A stretch of 64,000 bases of DNA from CAMQRS01 sp964370645 (GTDB lineage: Bacteria > Bacillota_I > Bacilli_A > Erysipelotrichales > Erysipelotrichaceae), in NCBI GenBank assembly GCA_964370645.1, contig CAYJJS010000004.1:25472-89471 (forward strand), written 5' to 3'. The translations under genes were made by a program, and so were the position numbers. This document shows positions 54,361 to 63,972 of this stretch, one piece after another (positions within the stretch are counted from its first letter, which is position 1; each line of letters begins with the position of its first letter). The notes beneath the pieces are model-generated. The model worked only from the letters and a program-made list of their open reading frames with translations. It had not been told where the DNA came from and did no database searches.

Positions 54361-55494
54361 CTACGCCTCTATTTCTTCATCGGTTACACCTTTTTTTCTT
54401 AACATGAAGTTTACATGTTCACGTATCAAGAAATAAAATAATGCAAATACAGGCACACCAATAAACATACCTAAAACGCCAAATAAAGTTCCTCCAATAG
54501 TAACAGAAAATAGCACCCAAAAACTAGGCAATCCCAGTTTATCTCCTAAAATTAATGGTCCTAATATATTCCCATCAAATTGTTGCAAAATTAAAACAAA
54601 AACCATAAAGATAATACATTGCTCCGGTGAAATGATCAATAATAAAAGCATTCCTGGAACAGCTCCAATAAATGGTCCAAACACTGGAATCATATTTGTT
54701 ACTCCAATAATAACACTCAATAATCCAGCATATTCGATACGTAATAAACTTAAACCAATAAATGCAATGATTCCAATAATTGTAGAATCAATCATCTTAC
54801 CAATTATAAAATTATAAAAGATTTCTTTTGTTGTTCGTCCTAATGTCTTAATATATGTAGCATTACCAAGTGGTAAATATGCATAAACGACTTTTTTCAC
54901 ATTCATCACAAAACGATCTTTATCTAATAACATATATATAGAAGATACAATCCCGATTAAAATATTTACAAACACCCCTACAAAAGAGAATGTACCAGAT
55001 AAAATAGAAGGTATTCCATCTGTAAGTGCAATAATTAACTGATCAGACACACCGACTATAGAATCAACCAAGTTTTCACCCAATCCCAAACCGGAAATAA
55101 AGTTTGTTACCAACTTAGTAAAATCTTGAATATACGACTGGTGATTTTTAATCAAATCACTAATACTTTCAATCGTTGATTGTGCCATCACATAAACTAG
55201 ACTTCCTACTAATAAAAAACTAATAATGAATGCAATAAATACACTAATAATTCTTTTCTTCTTAAACTTCCATTTTCCAAATATTTTATTTTCAATAAAC
55301 ATAACAAGCGGATTCAATAAAAATGCGATAGAAAACCCAATAATGAAGCTTGCAAAAATACTAAACACTTGATTTACGAAGCTTGAAATAGAAGAAAAAT
55401 GCATGAATATAAAATACAATAAAAAAGCAAAGGTTACTACCCCTATCCCTATTATCATTTTTTCACGCATTTCTCCATTTATTTTAATTTTCAT
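54361..55494 (-). CDS. AI-2E family (YtvI/PerM-like) permease
   Basis: 377 residues with seven to eight hydrophobic segments and the family block GVTNMIPVFGPFIGAVPG followed by LQQFDGNILGPLILGDKLGL. Proposed substrates vary (Na+/H+ exchange, autoinducer 2); the sporulation protein YtvI is in the family. It stands upstream of trkHA on the same strand. Confidence 0.85.
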   Translation of the reverse strand: MKIKINGEMREKMIIGIGVVTFAFLLYFIFMHFSSISSFVNQVFSIFASFIIGFSIAFLLNPLVMFIENKIFGKWKFKKKRIISVFIAFIISFLLVGSLVYVMAQSTIESISDLIKNHQSYIQDFTKLVTNFISGLGLGENLVDSIVGVSDQLIIALTDGIPSILSGTFSFVGVFVNILIGIVSSIYMLLDKDRFVMNVKKVVYAYLPLGNATYIKTLGRTTKEIFYNFIIGKMIDSTIIGIIAFIGLSLLRIEYAGLLSVIIGVTNMIPVFGPFIGAVPGMLLLLIISPEQCIIFMVFVLILQQFDGNILGPLILGDKLGLPSFWVLFSVTIGGTLFGVLGMFIGVPVFALFYFLIREHVNFMLRKKGVTDEEIEA

Positions 55495-55541
55495 ATTATC
55501 ACCTGTGATTATTATAACACTTTTTTATAAAAGTAAATCAT

Positions 55542-56834
55542 TTATTTGAAATCTGATAAGGATTTAAACGTATACCCTTTTTTCAACATATCTTGAACAA
55601 ATTGTTCTAACGCTAAATAATTTCCTTTATTATTTGGGTGCAATAAATATATTGCACCATTATGATAATACTCTATCATCGCATCGTATGCATCTTCCTT
55701 GCTCAAATCTTCTTTAAAATCCATGAATGCATGACTCCAAAAATATGTTTCATACCCTAAGTCTTGCACTATTTTCAACCCTCTCTCGCTAGATTCTCCT
55801 TTCGGAAAACGAAATATTTTCTCCATTTCCTTACCCGTCACACTTAAATACGCTTGTTCTACACTTGTTAGTTCCTCTACGAAGTCATCAATTGATTGTT
55901 CGTTCGCTAAAGTATACATATCTAAATGATTCCATGTGTGATTTGCAATTAAGTGATTGTTTGCAACCATATCATTAATCATATCTGCGTTATTCAAGAT
56001 ATAATTTTTCGTCACAAAGAAAGTAGCATCTATATCATATTTATTTAATACTTCTGCGATTTCTTCCACATATGTTACTTCACTTCCACCCTCATCAAAA
56101 GTTAAATAAATAACCTTTTCATCTTCACCAATGTAATAGGCATTAAACTTCTCTAAATATTGTGAAGTAAATGCACTCGTATTTTGTTCGTGATCTACAC
56201 TTTTATCAAAATAGAAGGCAATGTTCTTATTATCAAACATATCATAATTATAATCTACTTTGTGATTCATTGGATCTTCTACAACCTTTACAACACGCAC
56301 CTTTTCACTTGTGTTTCCGCTTTCATCTTGAACACTATACGTCACCTCATAGCTCCCCAACTCATTTGTATTGATATTTTCTTGTATTTTTATTTTCTCA
56401 CTTACATCAAATTCATAATTATCTATGGCACTTGCGCCCGCTTCTTCATATGTGTCATGTAAAAATAATATAGTTGGATTATTTCCCAACAATTTAATTT
56501 GTGGCTTTGTAGTATCTTGCACAACGACACGTCTACTTTGCGTTTGTGTAGTTTGCATGCTCTTATACGTAATTGTATACTCACCTATTTCGCTAGTATC
56601 CACATTTGATACAATTTCTATTTCATCACTATAATCATGAAATTTTGAAATACAAGTTGCCCCTGCATCTACATACATTTCATTGACTGAAACATACACC
56701 GTTTCTTCTCCATGTAATGAAAAATACACACTAAACACTCCATTGCGTATAATAAAAATACGAATACAAAACAACATTAGAAAAACAATTGCAAGTACGA
56801 CACTTCCTAAAATCCATTTACATTTATTACTCAT
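55542..56834 (-). CDS. Polysaccharide deacetylase (PdaA-like) with bacterial Ig-like repeats
   Basis: 430 residues: a signal anchor (about 10-30), two DUF5011-like Ig repeats (about 40-110 and 115-185, each with YEEAGA/YVDAGA and GxYxxTY) and a NodB deacetylase domain (about 215-425). Motif 1 is YLTFDEGGS, with the TFDEG form seen in PdaA, and motif 2 is HTWNH. A surface peptidoglycan deacetylase is likely; a role in spore cortex cannot be assigned. Confidence 0.85.
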   Translation of the reverse strand: MSNKCKWILGSVVLAIVFLMLFCIRIFIIRNGVFSVYFSLHGEETVYVSVNEMYVDAGATCISKFHDYSDEIEIVSNVDTSEIGEYTITYKSMQTTQTQSRRVVVQDTTKPQIKLLGNNPTILFLHDTYEEAGASAIDNYEFDVSEKIKIQENINTNELGSYEVTYSVQDESGNTSEKVRVVKVVEDPMNHKVDYNYDMFDNKNIAFYFDKSVDHEQNTSAFTSQYLEKFNAYYIGEDEKVIYLTFDEGGSEVTYVEEIAEVLNKYDIDATFFVTKNYILNNADMINDMVANNHLIANHTWNHLDMYTLANEQSIDDFVEELTSVEQAYLSVTGKEMEKIFRFPKGESSERGLKIVQDLGYETYFWSHAFMDFKEDLSKEDAYDAMIEYYHNGAIYLLHPNNKGNYLALEQFVQDMLKKGYTFKSLSDFK

Positions 56835-56930
56835 GCTACACCTCTATACAAACTATGTTCCCAGTTTTCATTTATGACTCTATTTCTTTCTTATTCAATT
56901 TTTCGTATAATAAAGAAGAGGTGGAAACAT

Positions 56931-57887
56931 ATGACTATATTTTTAATTGTATTATGTATTGTGTTTACAATCTTATGTATTCTTTTACTAATTGCCAATC
57001 ACTTTGTCAAATACTCTTTGATTAGTGTAGATGGAAAGGTTGCTGCAAATGATGAAAAAGCACCACAACCTTTAAACCCAAAAACGGTTGCTGCGAACAA
57101 GAAAGAAGACCGTATCGCTTTCGCAAAATGGGATGCACTACATCCATCAACACATCGTATTATCATTGCTCAAGATGGACTTAAACTATATGCAAAGCAA
57201 TACATTCATCCTACGTTAACTCATAAATGGGCATTCTTATTTCATGGTTATGGTGTAGAACACAGTGAAATTGTACGCTATGCATCGCACTTCTATGATA
57301 TGGGCTTAAATGTACTAATTCCAGATCAAAGAGCACATGGAAAAAGTGAAGGAACAATCATCGGTATGGGATATTTAGAACAACACGATATTACTGCTTG
57401 GATACAAGATATCATTATGGAAGATACACATGCAAGTATTGCTTTATATGGACAATCCATGGGAGCAGCAAGTGTGTGTATGTGTTCCAATCATCCACTT
57501 GCTAGTAATGTAAAGTTAATCATTGAGGATTGTGGATACACAAATGCCTATGACATGTTTGTCAGTCAATTACGATATCGATTTCATTTGCCTGAATTTC
57601 CTATTATGAGTTTTGCACGCATTGTTGCAAAGCATAAAATTGGATATGATTTAAAAAAAGCAAATCCTCTCCATTGTGTACAAAAAGCGAGTATTCCTAT
57701 GTTATTCATTCATGGTGATACTGATTTATTCGTACCCGTGCACATGGCATATACTCTATATGATGCATGTACCAGTAAAGATAAACGATTGTGTATTGTG
57801 AGTGGAGCAGACCATGCAGAATCCATCGATATGGACCCAATACGTGTATATGGTGAAATAAAAAGCATGATTGATACTTATGTATAA
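56931..57887 (+). CDS. Membrane-anchored alpha/beta hydrolase
   Basis: 318 residues: one N-terminal membrane segment (about 3-23), then a serine hydrolase fold with nucleophile elbow GQSMGA, oxyanion loop FHGYGVEHSE, acid in HGDTDLFVP and catalytic His in GADHAES. Substrate unknown. I start at 56931, preceded by GAGGTGG; an earlier start would translate its leader. Confidence 0.86.
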   Translation: MTIFLIVLCIVFTILCILLLIANHFVKYSLISVDGKVAANDEKAPQPLNPKTVAANKKEDRIAFAKWDALHPSTHRIIIAQDGLKLYAKQYIHPTLTHKWAFLFHGYGVEHSEIVRYASHFYDMGLNVLIPDQRAHGKSEGTIIGMGYLEQHDITAWIQDIIMEDTHASIALYGQSMGAASVCMCSNHPLASNVKLIIEDCGYTNAYDMFVSQLRYRFHLPEFPIMSFARIVAKHKIGYDLKKANPLHCVQKASIPMLFIHGDTDLFVPVHMAYTLYDACTSKDKRLCIVSGADHAESIDMDPIRVYGEIKSMIDTYV

Positions 57888-57916
57888 AAAAAGGTAATTT
57901 ACGAATTACCTTTTTT
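57886..57916. terminator. Bidirectional terminator between convergent genes
   Basis: AAAAAAGGTAATT and AATTACCTTTTTT form a 13-bp stem around a four-base loop. Confidence 0.9.
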
Positions 57917-59491
57917 ACTATATTTCATGATAATTTGTTCAGCCACTTTCAACCCATCAATGGCACTAGATACAATCCCTCCAGCATACCCTGCGCCTTC
58001 TCCACATGGATATACACCTTTGGTTTCTATACACTCTAAGCTTGTTTTATCTCTTAAAATACGAACCGGAGAGCTAGTTCTAGTTTCAACTCCACTCAGT
58101 ATTGCATGTTTGCTAAATCCAGGTATTTTTCTTTCGAAATCCATGAACGCTTTTTTAAAATTTTCATTTTGTTCCTTTGAAAATAAATCTTGTAAATTAC
58201 ATAAGGTGTAACCAATTGGATAAGAAGGTTTTACATCCCCCAACGCAGTACTTTTTTTATTCATTATAAAATCTTCAATAGTTTGTACTGGTGCAAAATA
58301 ATTAGATCCTCCTAATTGGAATGCACGTTTTTCCAAATCATCAATGTAGTGTAATCCATCAAACAATTCACTTCCATAATCCGATGCATCAATTTGAACC
58401 AAAATTGCACTATTCGCATTTTGTTCATCTCTAGCATAATTACTCATACCATTCACACATAAACGTTCCTTTAAGGAAGTAGCTGCAACAACCATTCCAC
58501 CTGGACACATACAAAAAGAGTAGACACCCTTTGTGCACGCTTTACTTGTTAGATGATAAGAGGCACGATGTAATGCAGGATGGCTTGCAAACTCATGATA
58601 CATAGCCTGATCGATAAACGATTGCTTATGTTCAATACGAAAACCAACAGCCAATGGCTTTGCTTCCATTGCAACCCCTTGCTTATGAAGAACTTTCACA
58701 AAGTCTCTACTACTATGTCCAATGGCTAATACAAGTGCACTACACGCTTGAAAACGACCTTCTACCTGTACACCTACAATTTCATTATTCTCTATATGTA
58801 ATGATTCTACTTTATGATTAAAGTGCACACTACCACCTAAAGCGATAATTTCTTTGCGAATGCGAGTAATGACACCTTTTAATAAATCACTACCCACATG
58901 TGGTAAACTATCCCATAGGATATCTTTTGGAGCTCCAAATTGTACAAGCGTTTCATAGATTTTTTGCATACGCACATCCTTCGTTCGCGCAGTCAATTTT
59001 CCATCACTATATGTTCCAGCTCCACCTTCTCCAAATTGAATATTACTTTCTTCATTCAATATTGCTTCTTCAAAAAAACGAGAAACACTAAAGTCACGTT
59101 GCTCTATACTTTCACCACGTTCAAAAACAATTGGTTGATACCCTTGTTGCGCCAACTGTAGTGCACAAAAAATACCAGCTGGACCAAATCCCACAACAAC
59201 AATTGGATTTTCCAAAGATGAATGTCCATATTTCAAAGTATAGGGAGAAGCAATCACTAAATTTACATCTTTAATTTTTCTTTTCATTACTAGTTCTTCT
59301 TCGATAGTTTCAACATCAACACTATATACAAAGTATAATGATTTTACATCTCTTGCATCAATATTCTTTTTATAAATAGAAAAGGAGAAAGGCCTTTTCA
59401 ATTGTAGCTTTTTAATTATTTTCTTTCGTAATATTTCATCTATCTTTTCATAATCATCTATAGCTACCTTTAATTGTGTAATTCTAATCAT
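57899..59491 (-). CDS. FAD-dependent oxidoreductase of the YtfP/COG2509 type
   Basis: 530 residues. A short alpha-beta domain (about 1-85) precedes the dinucleotide site VVVGFGPAGIFCALQLA, then GEGGAGTYSDGKLTAR and a C-terminal GEGAGYAGGIVSSAIDG loop. Substrate unknown. I start at the ATG at 59491, which overlaps the alr stop by 8 bp; the TTG nine bases earlier is less likely. No clear ribosome binding site is present, so translation is probably coupled to alr. Confidence 0.85.
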   Translation of the reverse strand: MIRITQLKVAIDDYEKIDEILRKKIIKKLQLKRPFSFSIYKKNIDARDVKSLYFVYSVDVETIEEELVMKRKIKDVNLVIASPYTLKYGHSSLENPIVVVGFGPAGIFCALQLAQQGYQPIVFERGESIEQRDFSVSRFFEEAILNEESNIQFGEGGAGTYSDGKLTARTKDVRMQKIYETLVQFGAPKDILWDSLPHVGSDLLKGVITRIRKEIIALGGSVHFNHKVESLHIENNEIVGVQVEGRFQACSALVLAIGHSSRDFVKVLHKQGVAMEAKPLAVGFRIEHKQSFIDQAMYHEFASHPALHRASYHLTSKACTKGVYSFCMCPGGMVVAATSLKERLCVNGMSNYARDEQNANSAILVQIDASDYGSELFDGLHYIDDLEKRAFQLGGSNYFAPVQTIEDFIMNKKSTALGDVKPSYPIGYTLCNLQDLFSKEQNENFKKAFMDFERKIPGFSKHAILSGVETRTSSPVRILRDKTSLECIETKGVYPCGEGAGYAGGIVSSAIDGLKVAEQIIMKYSKKGNS

Positions 59492-60647
59492 GAATATCAA
59501 TATAAAAGCGAGGTACTCGTTTAGAGATTAGACAAAATGAATCATTATTGATGGTATTTGCACATCGTGACAATTCATCAATATAAATCACTTCTTCTCC
59601 ATCTCTTCCCACAATCGTCGCTACATCTCCTTCTTTAATGTCTTCTACACTACTAACATCCACTAAACATTGATCCATACATATATTTCCAATAATGGGA
59701 CATCTGTTCCCATGTACTAATACATGCATTTGATGATGTGAAGCATTACGATTTAAACCATCTGCATAACCCACACTTAATGTTGCTACCTTCATATCCT
59801 TTTGTGCCTCATAATTACGACCATAGGAAACAAAAGATCCTTTTTTAAGTGTCTTTACTAAAGATACGCTTGCTTTCCACTGTAATGCTGGAATTAATGC
59901 AATATCCTCTTTTAAAGGAATTTGATTATCACTAGTACTTCCAATTAATATTAAACCAGGTCGTGCATAATCATACTTCAAATTTGGATAGTTTAAACAA
60001 CCATAGCTATTTTGTATATGCGTTATATTTACTGTATTTCCTGCATTTTTTAAATCTTTTAAAACACGTTCATAACGCTCAATTTGTAATCCCGTAAATG
60101 CTAAATCCGCTTCATTTTCAATAGAATCTGAAACACTAAAGTGTGAAAATACTCCTTCTACGAGAATATGTTTTAAATCAAATACATCACACACATCCTG
60201 AATGTTATAATCCTCTTCCACGCAACGAATTCCCAATCGGCTCATTCCAGTATCTACCTTAATATGAACATGTACTTTTTGCTTTTGCAACTGACAAAAG
60301 TCATCTAACTTTTTTGCATACTCATAACTCATTACGCATTGCGTAATTTGTTTCTCAATTAAATAAGAAAAATGAATAGGTGGTGTATATCCCAACACTA
60401 AAATAGGACGATGCACATTGTGCTCTCTTAAGCGAATTGCTTCATCAATGCAAGAAACACAAAAAAAATCAATATCCATATGATCTTGTAAAACGCGAGC
60501 GATCTGTACATCTCCATGTCCATACGCATCGGCTTTTACTACAGCCATTATTTTAGTATCTTGAATGTGTTCTTTTACTACCCTTGTATTATAGATAACA
60601 GTATTTAAATCTACTTCTACCCAAGTACGGCTTTTACTTTGTAGCAC
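59484..60647 (-). CDS. alr: Alanine racemase
   Basis: PLP enzyme that makes D-alanine for the cell wall. 387 residues: PLP-Lys in MAVVKADAYGHG, catalytic Tyr in the SYGRNYEA segment of the C-terminal barrel, PNLKYDYARPG as in the family. Downstream of ddl by 12 bp, so alr, ddl and murF work as one D-Ala-D-Ala supply unit. Confidence 0.95.
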   Translation of the reverse strand: MLQSKSRTWVEVDLNTVIYNTRVVKEHIQDTKIMAVVKADAYGHGDVQIARVLQDHMDIDFFCVSCIDEAIRLREHNVHRPILVLGYTPPIHFSYLIEKQITQCVMSYEYAKKLDDFCQLQKQKVHVHIKVDTGMSRLGIRCVEEDYNIQDVCDVFDLKHILVEGVFSHFSVSDSIENEADLAFTGLQIERYERVLKDLKNAGNTVNITHIQNSYGCLNYPNLKYDYARPGLILIGSTSDNQIPLKEDIALIPALQWKASVSLVKTLKKGSFVSYGRNYEAQKDMKVATLSVGYADGLNRNASHHQMHVLVHGNRCPIIGNICMDQCLVDVSSVEDIKEGDVATIVGRDGEEVIYIDELSRCANTINNDSFCLISKRVPRFYIDIHD

Positions 60648-60659
60648 AATATTCCTCCT

Positions 60660-61724
60660 CTACTTAGACATTGCATCCCCAATCAATCGATCTAATAATT
60701 GTTGAAATGTCATTCCTGTTTTTTGTATCATTGTAGGATAACGACTAGCACTCGTAAATCCTGGCAAAGTATTAATTTCATTTAAAACAATTGTATTGTC
60801 CTTTGTAACAAACATATCGATACGAGCCAACCCTTTACAACCTAAAGCTTTATATGTAGTGTTTGCGTATTGTTTCGCTAAATTCGTTAATGTTTCACTA
60901 ATATTTGCAGGACAAACTAACTTAGTATTTTGCATCTTATATTTCGCATCAAAATCAAAGAAATCATTATTCGTATCTACTTGATCAATATATCCAATTG
61001 TCAAGTCATCATAATCATTACCTAATACTGCACATCCAATTTCAAATCCATCAACACCTGACTCCACAATCACTTTTGTATCATATTCAAAAGCAAGTTG
61101 TAATCCTTTAGAAAACTCGGACTTGTTTCTTACCTTACTAATCCCAAAACTAGACCCAGCATTTGCTGGCTTCACAAACATAGGAAATGTCAACTTAGAA
61201 GTCGCTTCTTCATAAGCCTCATCCACATTAAACAAGCGACTATTCACACAAGTTATATAGGGAGCCATAGGAATACCCGCTGCCTCACATATAATATGCG
61301 TATATTGCTTATCCATTGAGATTGCACTACTAATATGATCACACCCTACAAAAGGAATATTTGCAAGTGCGAATAAACCTTGGATTGTACCGTCTTCACC
61401 ATTCGTTCCATGTAATATAGGAAATACACAATCAATATCAAGTACTTCATACTTTCCTTCATGTAAACTAATAATACCTTTCATTGCTTCATTACAACTT
61501 AGCACACACCATCTATTGTTTGCATCCTCTTGCCAAGTATCATTATCGATTTTCTCGATTTCTCCATTGAAATGTATCCATTTACCTTCTTTTGTAATCC
61601 CAATGTAAATAAGGTCGTAACGTTCTGTATCAAAATTCTTAACCACTCCATACGTTGAGTGTAAAGACACACCATACTCTGCTGATTTACCACCAAAAAT
61701 AACTGCTAATTTAATTTTACTCAT
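60660..61724 (-). CDS. ddl: D-alanine--D-alanine ligase
   Basis: ATP-grasp ligase of 354 residues that makes the D-Ala-D-Ala dipeptide used by MurF. Motifs: VIFGGKSAEYGVSLHS at the N-terminus, PILHGTNGEDGTIQG, FVKPANAGSSFGISKV, and the metal site ARIDMFVTKDNTIVLNEINTLPGFT. It overlaps the murF stop by 8 bp. Confidence 0.95.
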   Translation of the reverse strand: MSKIKLAVIFGGKSAEYGVSLHSTYGVVKNFDTERYDLIYIGITKEGKWIHFNGEIEKIDNDTWQEDANNRWCVLSCNEAMKGIISLHEGKYEVLDIDCVFPILHGTNGEDGTIQGLFALANIPFVGCDHISSAISMDKQYTHIICEAAGIPMAPYITCVNSRLFNVDEAYEEATSKLTFPMFVKPANAGSSFGISKVRNKSEFSKGLQLAFEYDTKVIVESGVDGFEIGCAVLGNDYDDLTIGYIDQVDTNNDFFDFDAKYKMQNTKLVCPANISETLTNLAKQYANTTYKALGCKGLARIDMFVTKDNTIVLNEINTLPGFTSASRYPTMIQKTGMTFQQLLDRLIGDAMSK

Positions 61725-63084
61725 GATTATACTCCTCTACATATTGTATTATTTTCTCTAACTGCATGCCTCTTGAACCTTTCAATAAGACCATACAATC
61801 CTTATGCATATATTCAGAAAGATATTTAGATATATCTTCAATATTTTCAAAATGTATTTTTATTGCACTACCCTCATAGCCTTCAATAATATACTTTCCT
61901 AAATCTCCAACACAAAGCAATTCATCCACCTTTATACCTTGAACATACTCACCTAAGTGTTTATGAAGCAATATTTCATCCTCACCTAAATCAAGCATAT
62001 CGGCAAGCACAGCAATTTTATAGGGTGCCTCAAAACATGCAAAAGTGTCTAGTGCAGCCTTTGCACTCTCAGGATTGGATTTATATGCATCATTTAAAAT
62101 AACCATATCACTCATACGAACCATTTCATTTCGCATACTTGTATTTTTCAAGTTATTAAACCCATCTTGAATTTGCTCTTCATTCAATCCCATTTTTTTC
62201 GCTATAGCAATTACACTCAAAGCATTAATAGCCTGATGTATTCCTAAAATAGGAATGAAAAAAGTGGTATCACTATTTTGCAATTGTATATAAATTCCAT
62301 TTTCTAATTGCGTGACTTGTTTTAAGAATATAGCATTACTATCCTTCTCCCCAAAAGTGACAATGTCATATGCTGGATGTTCATCCAACTGACTTAAAAT
62401 AAGTGGATCTTCATGCACATAAAATACATCTCCATTTTGAAGACCATGAGTGATTTCAAGTTTTGATTTCGCCAAATGTTCTATATCATGAAAATGTGTA
62501 AGATGGGCACGCCCCACATTTGTTAAAATAGCAATATTGTGTCGTACAATATCTTGCAAGAAGATTAAATCCCCTTCTTTTTCAAGACCCATTTCAACGA
62601 TAGCAACCTGGACATCTTGTGGTAATGCTAAAATAGTTAGAGGAACTCCAATTTCATTGTTTTGATTTCCTTTTGTACAATACACATTGAAACTTGTGCC
62701 CAACACAGCAAATAACATATCCTTGACACTTGTCTTTCCATTGCTCCCTGTAATACCAATAACATCGCATTCCAGTGTTAAACGATATTCTCGTGCCAAT
62801 AATTGCAGTGTGCTTATCACATCATCTACAAGAATATAAGCTGCATTTTTAGGAGCGTACGTAACATCTGAGAGGATACACAAAGGACAACCCTTATCAT
62901 CAAGAGAATCTATAAAAGTATGTCCGTCCACACGCTCGCCTTGTATTGCAAAATAAATCGATGACTTTGAATACAAACGAGAATCAATACAAACTCCTCT
63001 TATTTGAGTAGTTGACTGCATTTTATTATATACTGCTTTTACATTCAGCATCTGTTCAATTTCATGTATTGTTTTACTAATCAT
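61717..63084 (-). CDS. murF: UDP-MurNAc-tripeptide--D-alanyl-D-alanine ligase
   Basis: 455 residues, Mur ligase plan. N-terminal UDP-binding domain, central ATP site GITGSNGKTSVKDM, YKSNPESAKAALD, and the C-terminal domain. It adds D-Ala-D-Ala to the precursor. I start at 63084, preceded by GGAGG; a longer start would overlap the promoter. First gene of murF-ddl-alr-FAD operon. Confidence 0.95.
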   Translation of the reverse strand: MISKTIHEIEQMLNVKAVYNKMQSTTQIRGVCIDSRLYSKSSIYFAIQGERVDGHTFIDSLDDKGCPLCILSDVTYAPKNAAYILVDDVISTLQLLAREYRLTLECDVIGITGSNGKTSVKDMLFAVLGTSFNVYCTKGNQNNEIGVPLTILALPQDVQVAIVEMGLEKEGDLIFLQDIVRHNIAILTNVGRAHLTHFHDIEHLAKSKLEITHGLQNGDVFYVHEDPLILSQLDEHPAYDIVTFGEKDSNAIFLKQVTQLENGIYIQLQNSDTTFFIPILGIHQAINALSVIAIAKKMGLNEEQIQDGFNNLKNTSMRNEMVRMSDMVILNDAYKSNPESAKAALDTFACFEAPYKIAVLADMLDLGEDEILLHKHLGEYVQGIKVDELLCVGDLGKYIIEGYEGSAIKIHFENIEDISKYLSEYMHKDCMVLLKGSRGMQLEKIIQYVEEYNHE

Positions 63085-63106
63085 AATTCCTCCACATAAC
63101 CTAAAC

Positions 63107-63144
63107 ATTATATCACACATCACTTTAGAAAGAAATTTCTTTCT
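63107..63144 (-). promoter_or_regulatory. murF promoter with perfect palindrome
   Basis: Minus strand: TGA-TATAAT, an extended -10 (63112-63107), with no good -35. A perfect 18-bp palindrome AGAAAGAAATTTCTTTCT (63127-63144) lies where the -35 would be, a candidate activator or repressor site. Confidence 0.6.
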
Positions 63145-63154
63145 ATTGAATAAA

Positions 63155-63184
63155 TATAATAAAACACTGATTTCTCAGTGCTTT
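63155..63184 (-). terminator. Terminator of the metallo-hydrolase/microprotein transcript
   Basis: AAAGCACTGA and TCAGTGTTTT (one G-U pair) around a GAAA loop, followed by ATT-rich sequence on the minus strand. Confidence 0.7.
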
Positions 63185-63191
63185 ATTAAGT

Positions 63192-63254
63192 TTATCTAAA
63201 ATAACGGTAAATGAAATACGAAGTAACAATCAATCCGATCCATACAAATCCCAT
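63192..63254 (-). CDS. 20-residue membrane microprotein
   Basis: AAAGGAG, six bases, ATG, then MGFVWIGLIVTSYFIYRYFR and TAA. The peptide is a single hydrophobic helix with a basic end, the form of small membrane regulators. The terminator follows 8 bp later. It lies between the hydrolase and murF genes on the minus strand. The strong ribosome binding site and tidy context are the evidence for it. Confidence 0.55.
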   Translation of the reverse strand: MGFVWIGLIVTSYFIYRYFR

Positions 63255-63308
63255 AACTGACTCCTTTCTACTTCCTCATTCATATATGTACTCAAATTAA
63301 ACAAAATC

Positions 63309-63929
63309 CTATTTTTTCCATGATAAATAATATTGATTTTGTATACGCTCTTTTCCTATTGTAGAACTATATCCATGTCCTGGCAATACGAGAACATCTT
63401 CATCAAAGTGCTCAACAAGAAAAACAATCGACTGCTTTAATTGTTCTAAATTTCCTGTAGCAAACTCCCACTTTCCAACAGCCCCTGCAAAAAGAGTATC
63501 TCCAGTATAAAGGCAACCATCATAATAGTAGCAAACACCACCTTGCGTATGCCCAGGAGTATCGTATGTTTCAATAAAAGTGTCCAAAAATGGAATGCGA
63601 TTTCCACTCTGAAATGGTTTGATTTGAAGAGATGATACATGAAAACCAAAATGCACATCATAGGTTTGTGCAGCATACTCAGGTGTTCGCAAAAGAATTT
63701 CTACTTCATTTTCGTGAATATAAATAGGAACATCAAAGCAATCCAATGCGCCAATATGATCAAAATGTGCATGCGTTAATAAAATAGCATCGACTTCATA
63801 TCCTTTGTCTTGAATATATGTGATGATTTTCTTCTTATCAGATCCTGGATCCACAATAACACATCGATTCTCCTTCACAAGGATATAACAATTCACACTA
63901 ATTTTTCCTTTTAATACAATTCGTTCCAT
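63309..63929 (-). CDS. Metallo-beta-lactamase fold hydrolase, glyoxalase II-like
   Basis: 206 residues. Metal motif THAHFDHIGALD, further ligands in YDTPGHTQGGVCY and TGDTLFAG and the final His in VLPGHGYSS. Members of this group (YqgX type) are hydroxyacylglutathione hydrolase-like thioesterases. AGGAGG precedes the ATG. Confidence 0.9.
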   Translation of the reverse strand: MERIVLKGKISVNCYILVKENRCVIVDPGSDKKKIITYIQDKGYEVDAILLTHAHFDHIGALDCFDVPIYIHENEVEILLRTPEYAAQTYDVHFGFHVSSLQIKPFQSGNRIPFLDTFIETYDTPGHTQGGVCYYYDGCLYTGDTLFAGAVGKWEFATGNLEQLKQSIVFLVEHFDEDVLVLPGHGYSSTIGKERIQNQYYLSWKK

Positions 63930-63948
63930 AGTTCCTCCTATAATTAAT

Positions 63949-63972
63949 AAAAAAGACTCACAAAAGTGAGTC
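63949..63972 (-). terminator. Terminator upstream of the metallo-hydrolase gene
   Basis: GACTCAC and GTGAGTC, four-base loop, then six T on the minus strand. It ends a transcript that enters from beyond the window end, or attenuates the hydrolase gene. Confidence 0.8.
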
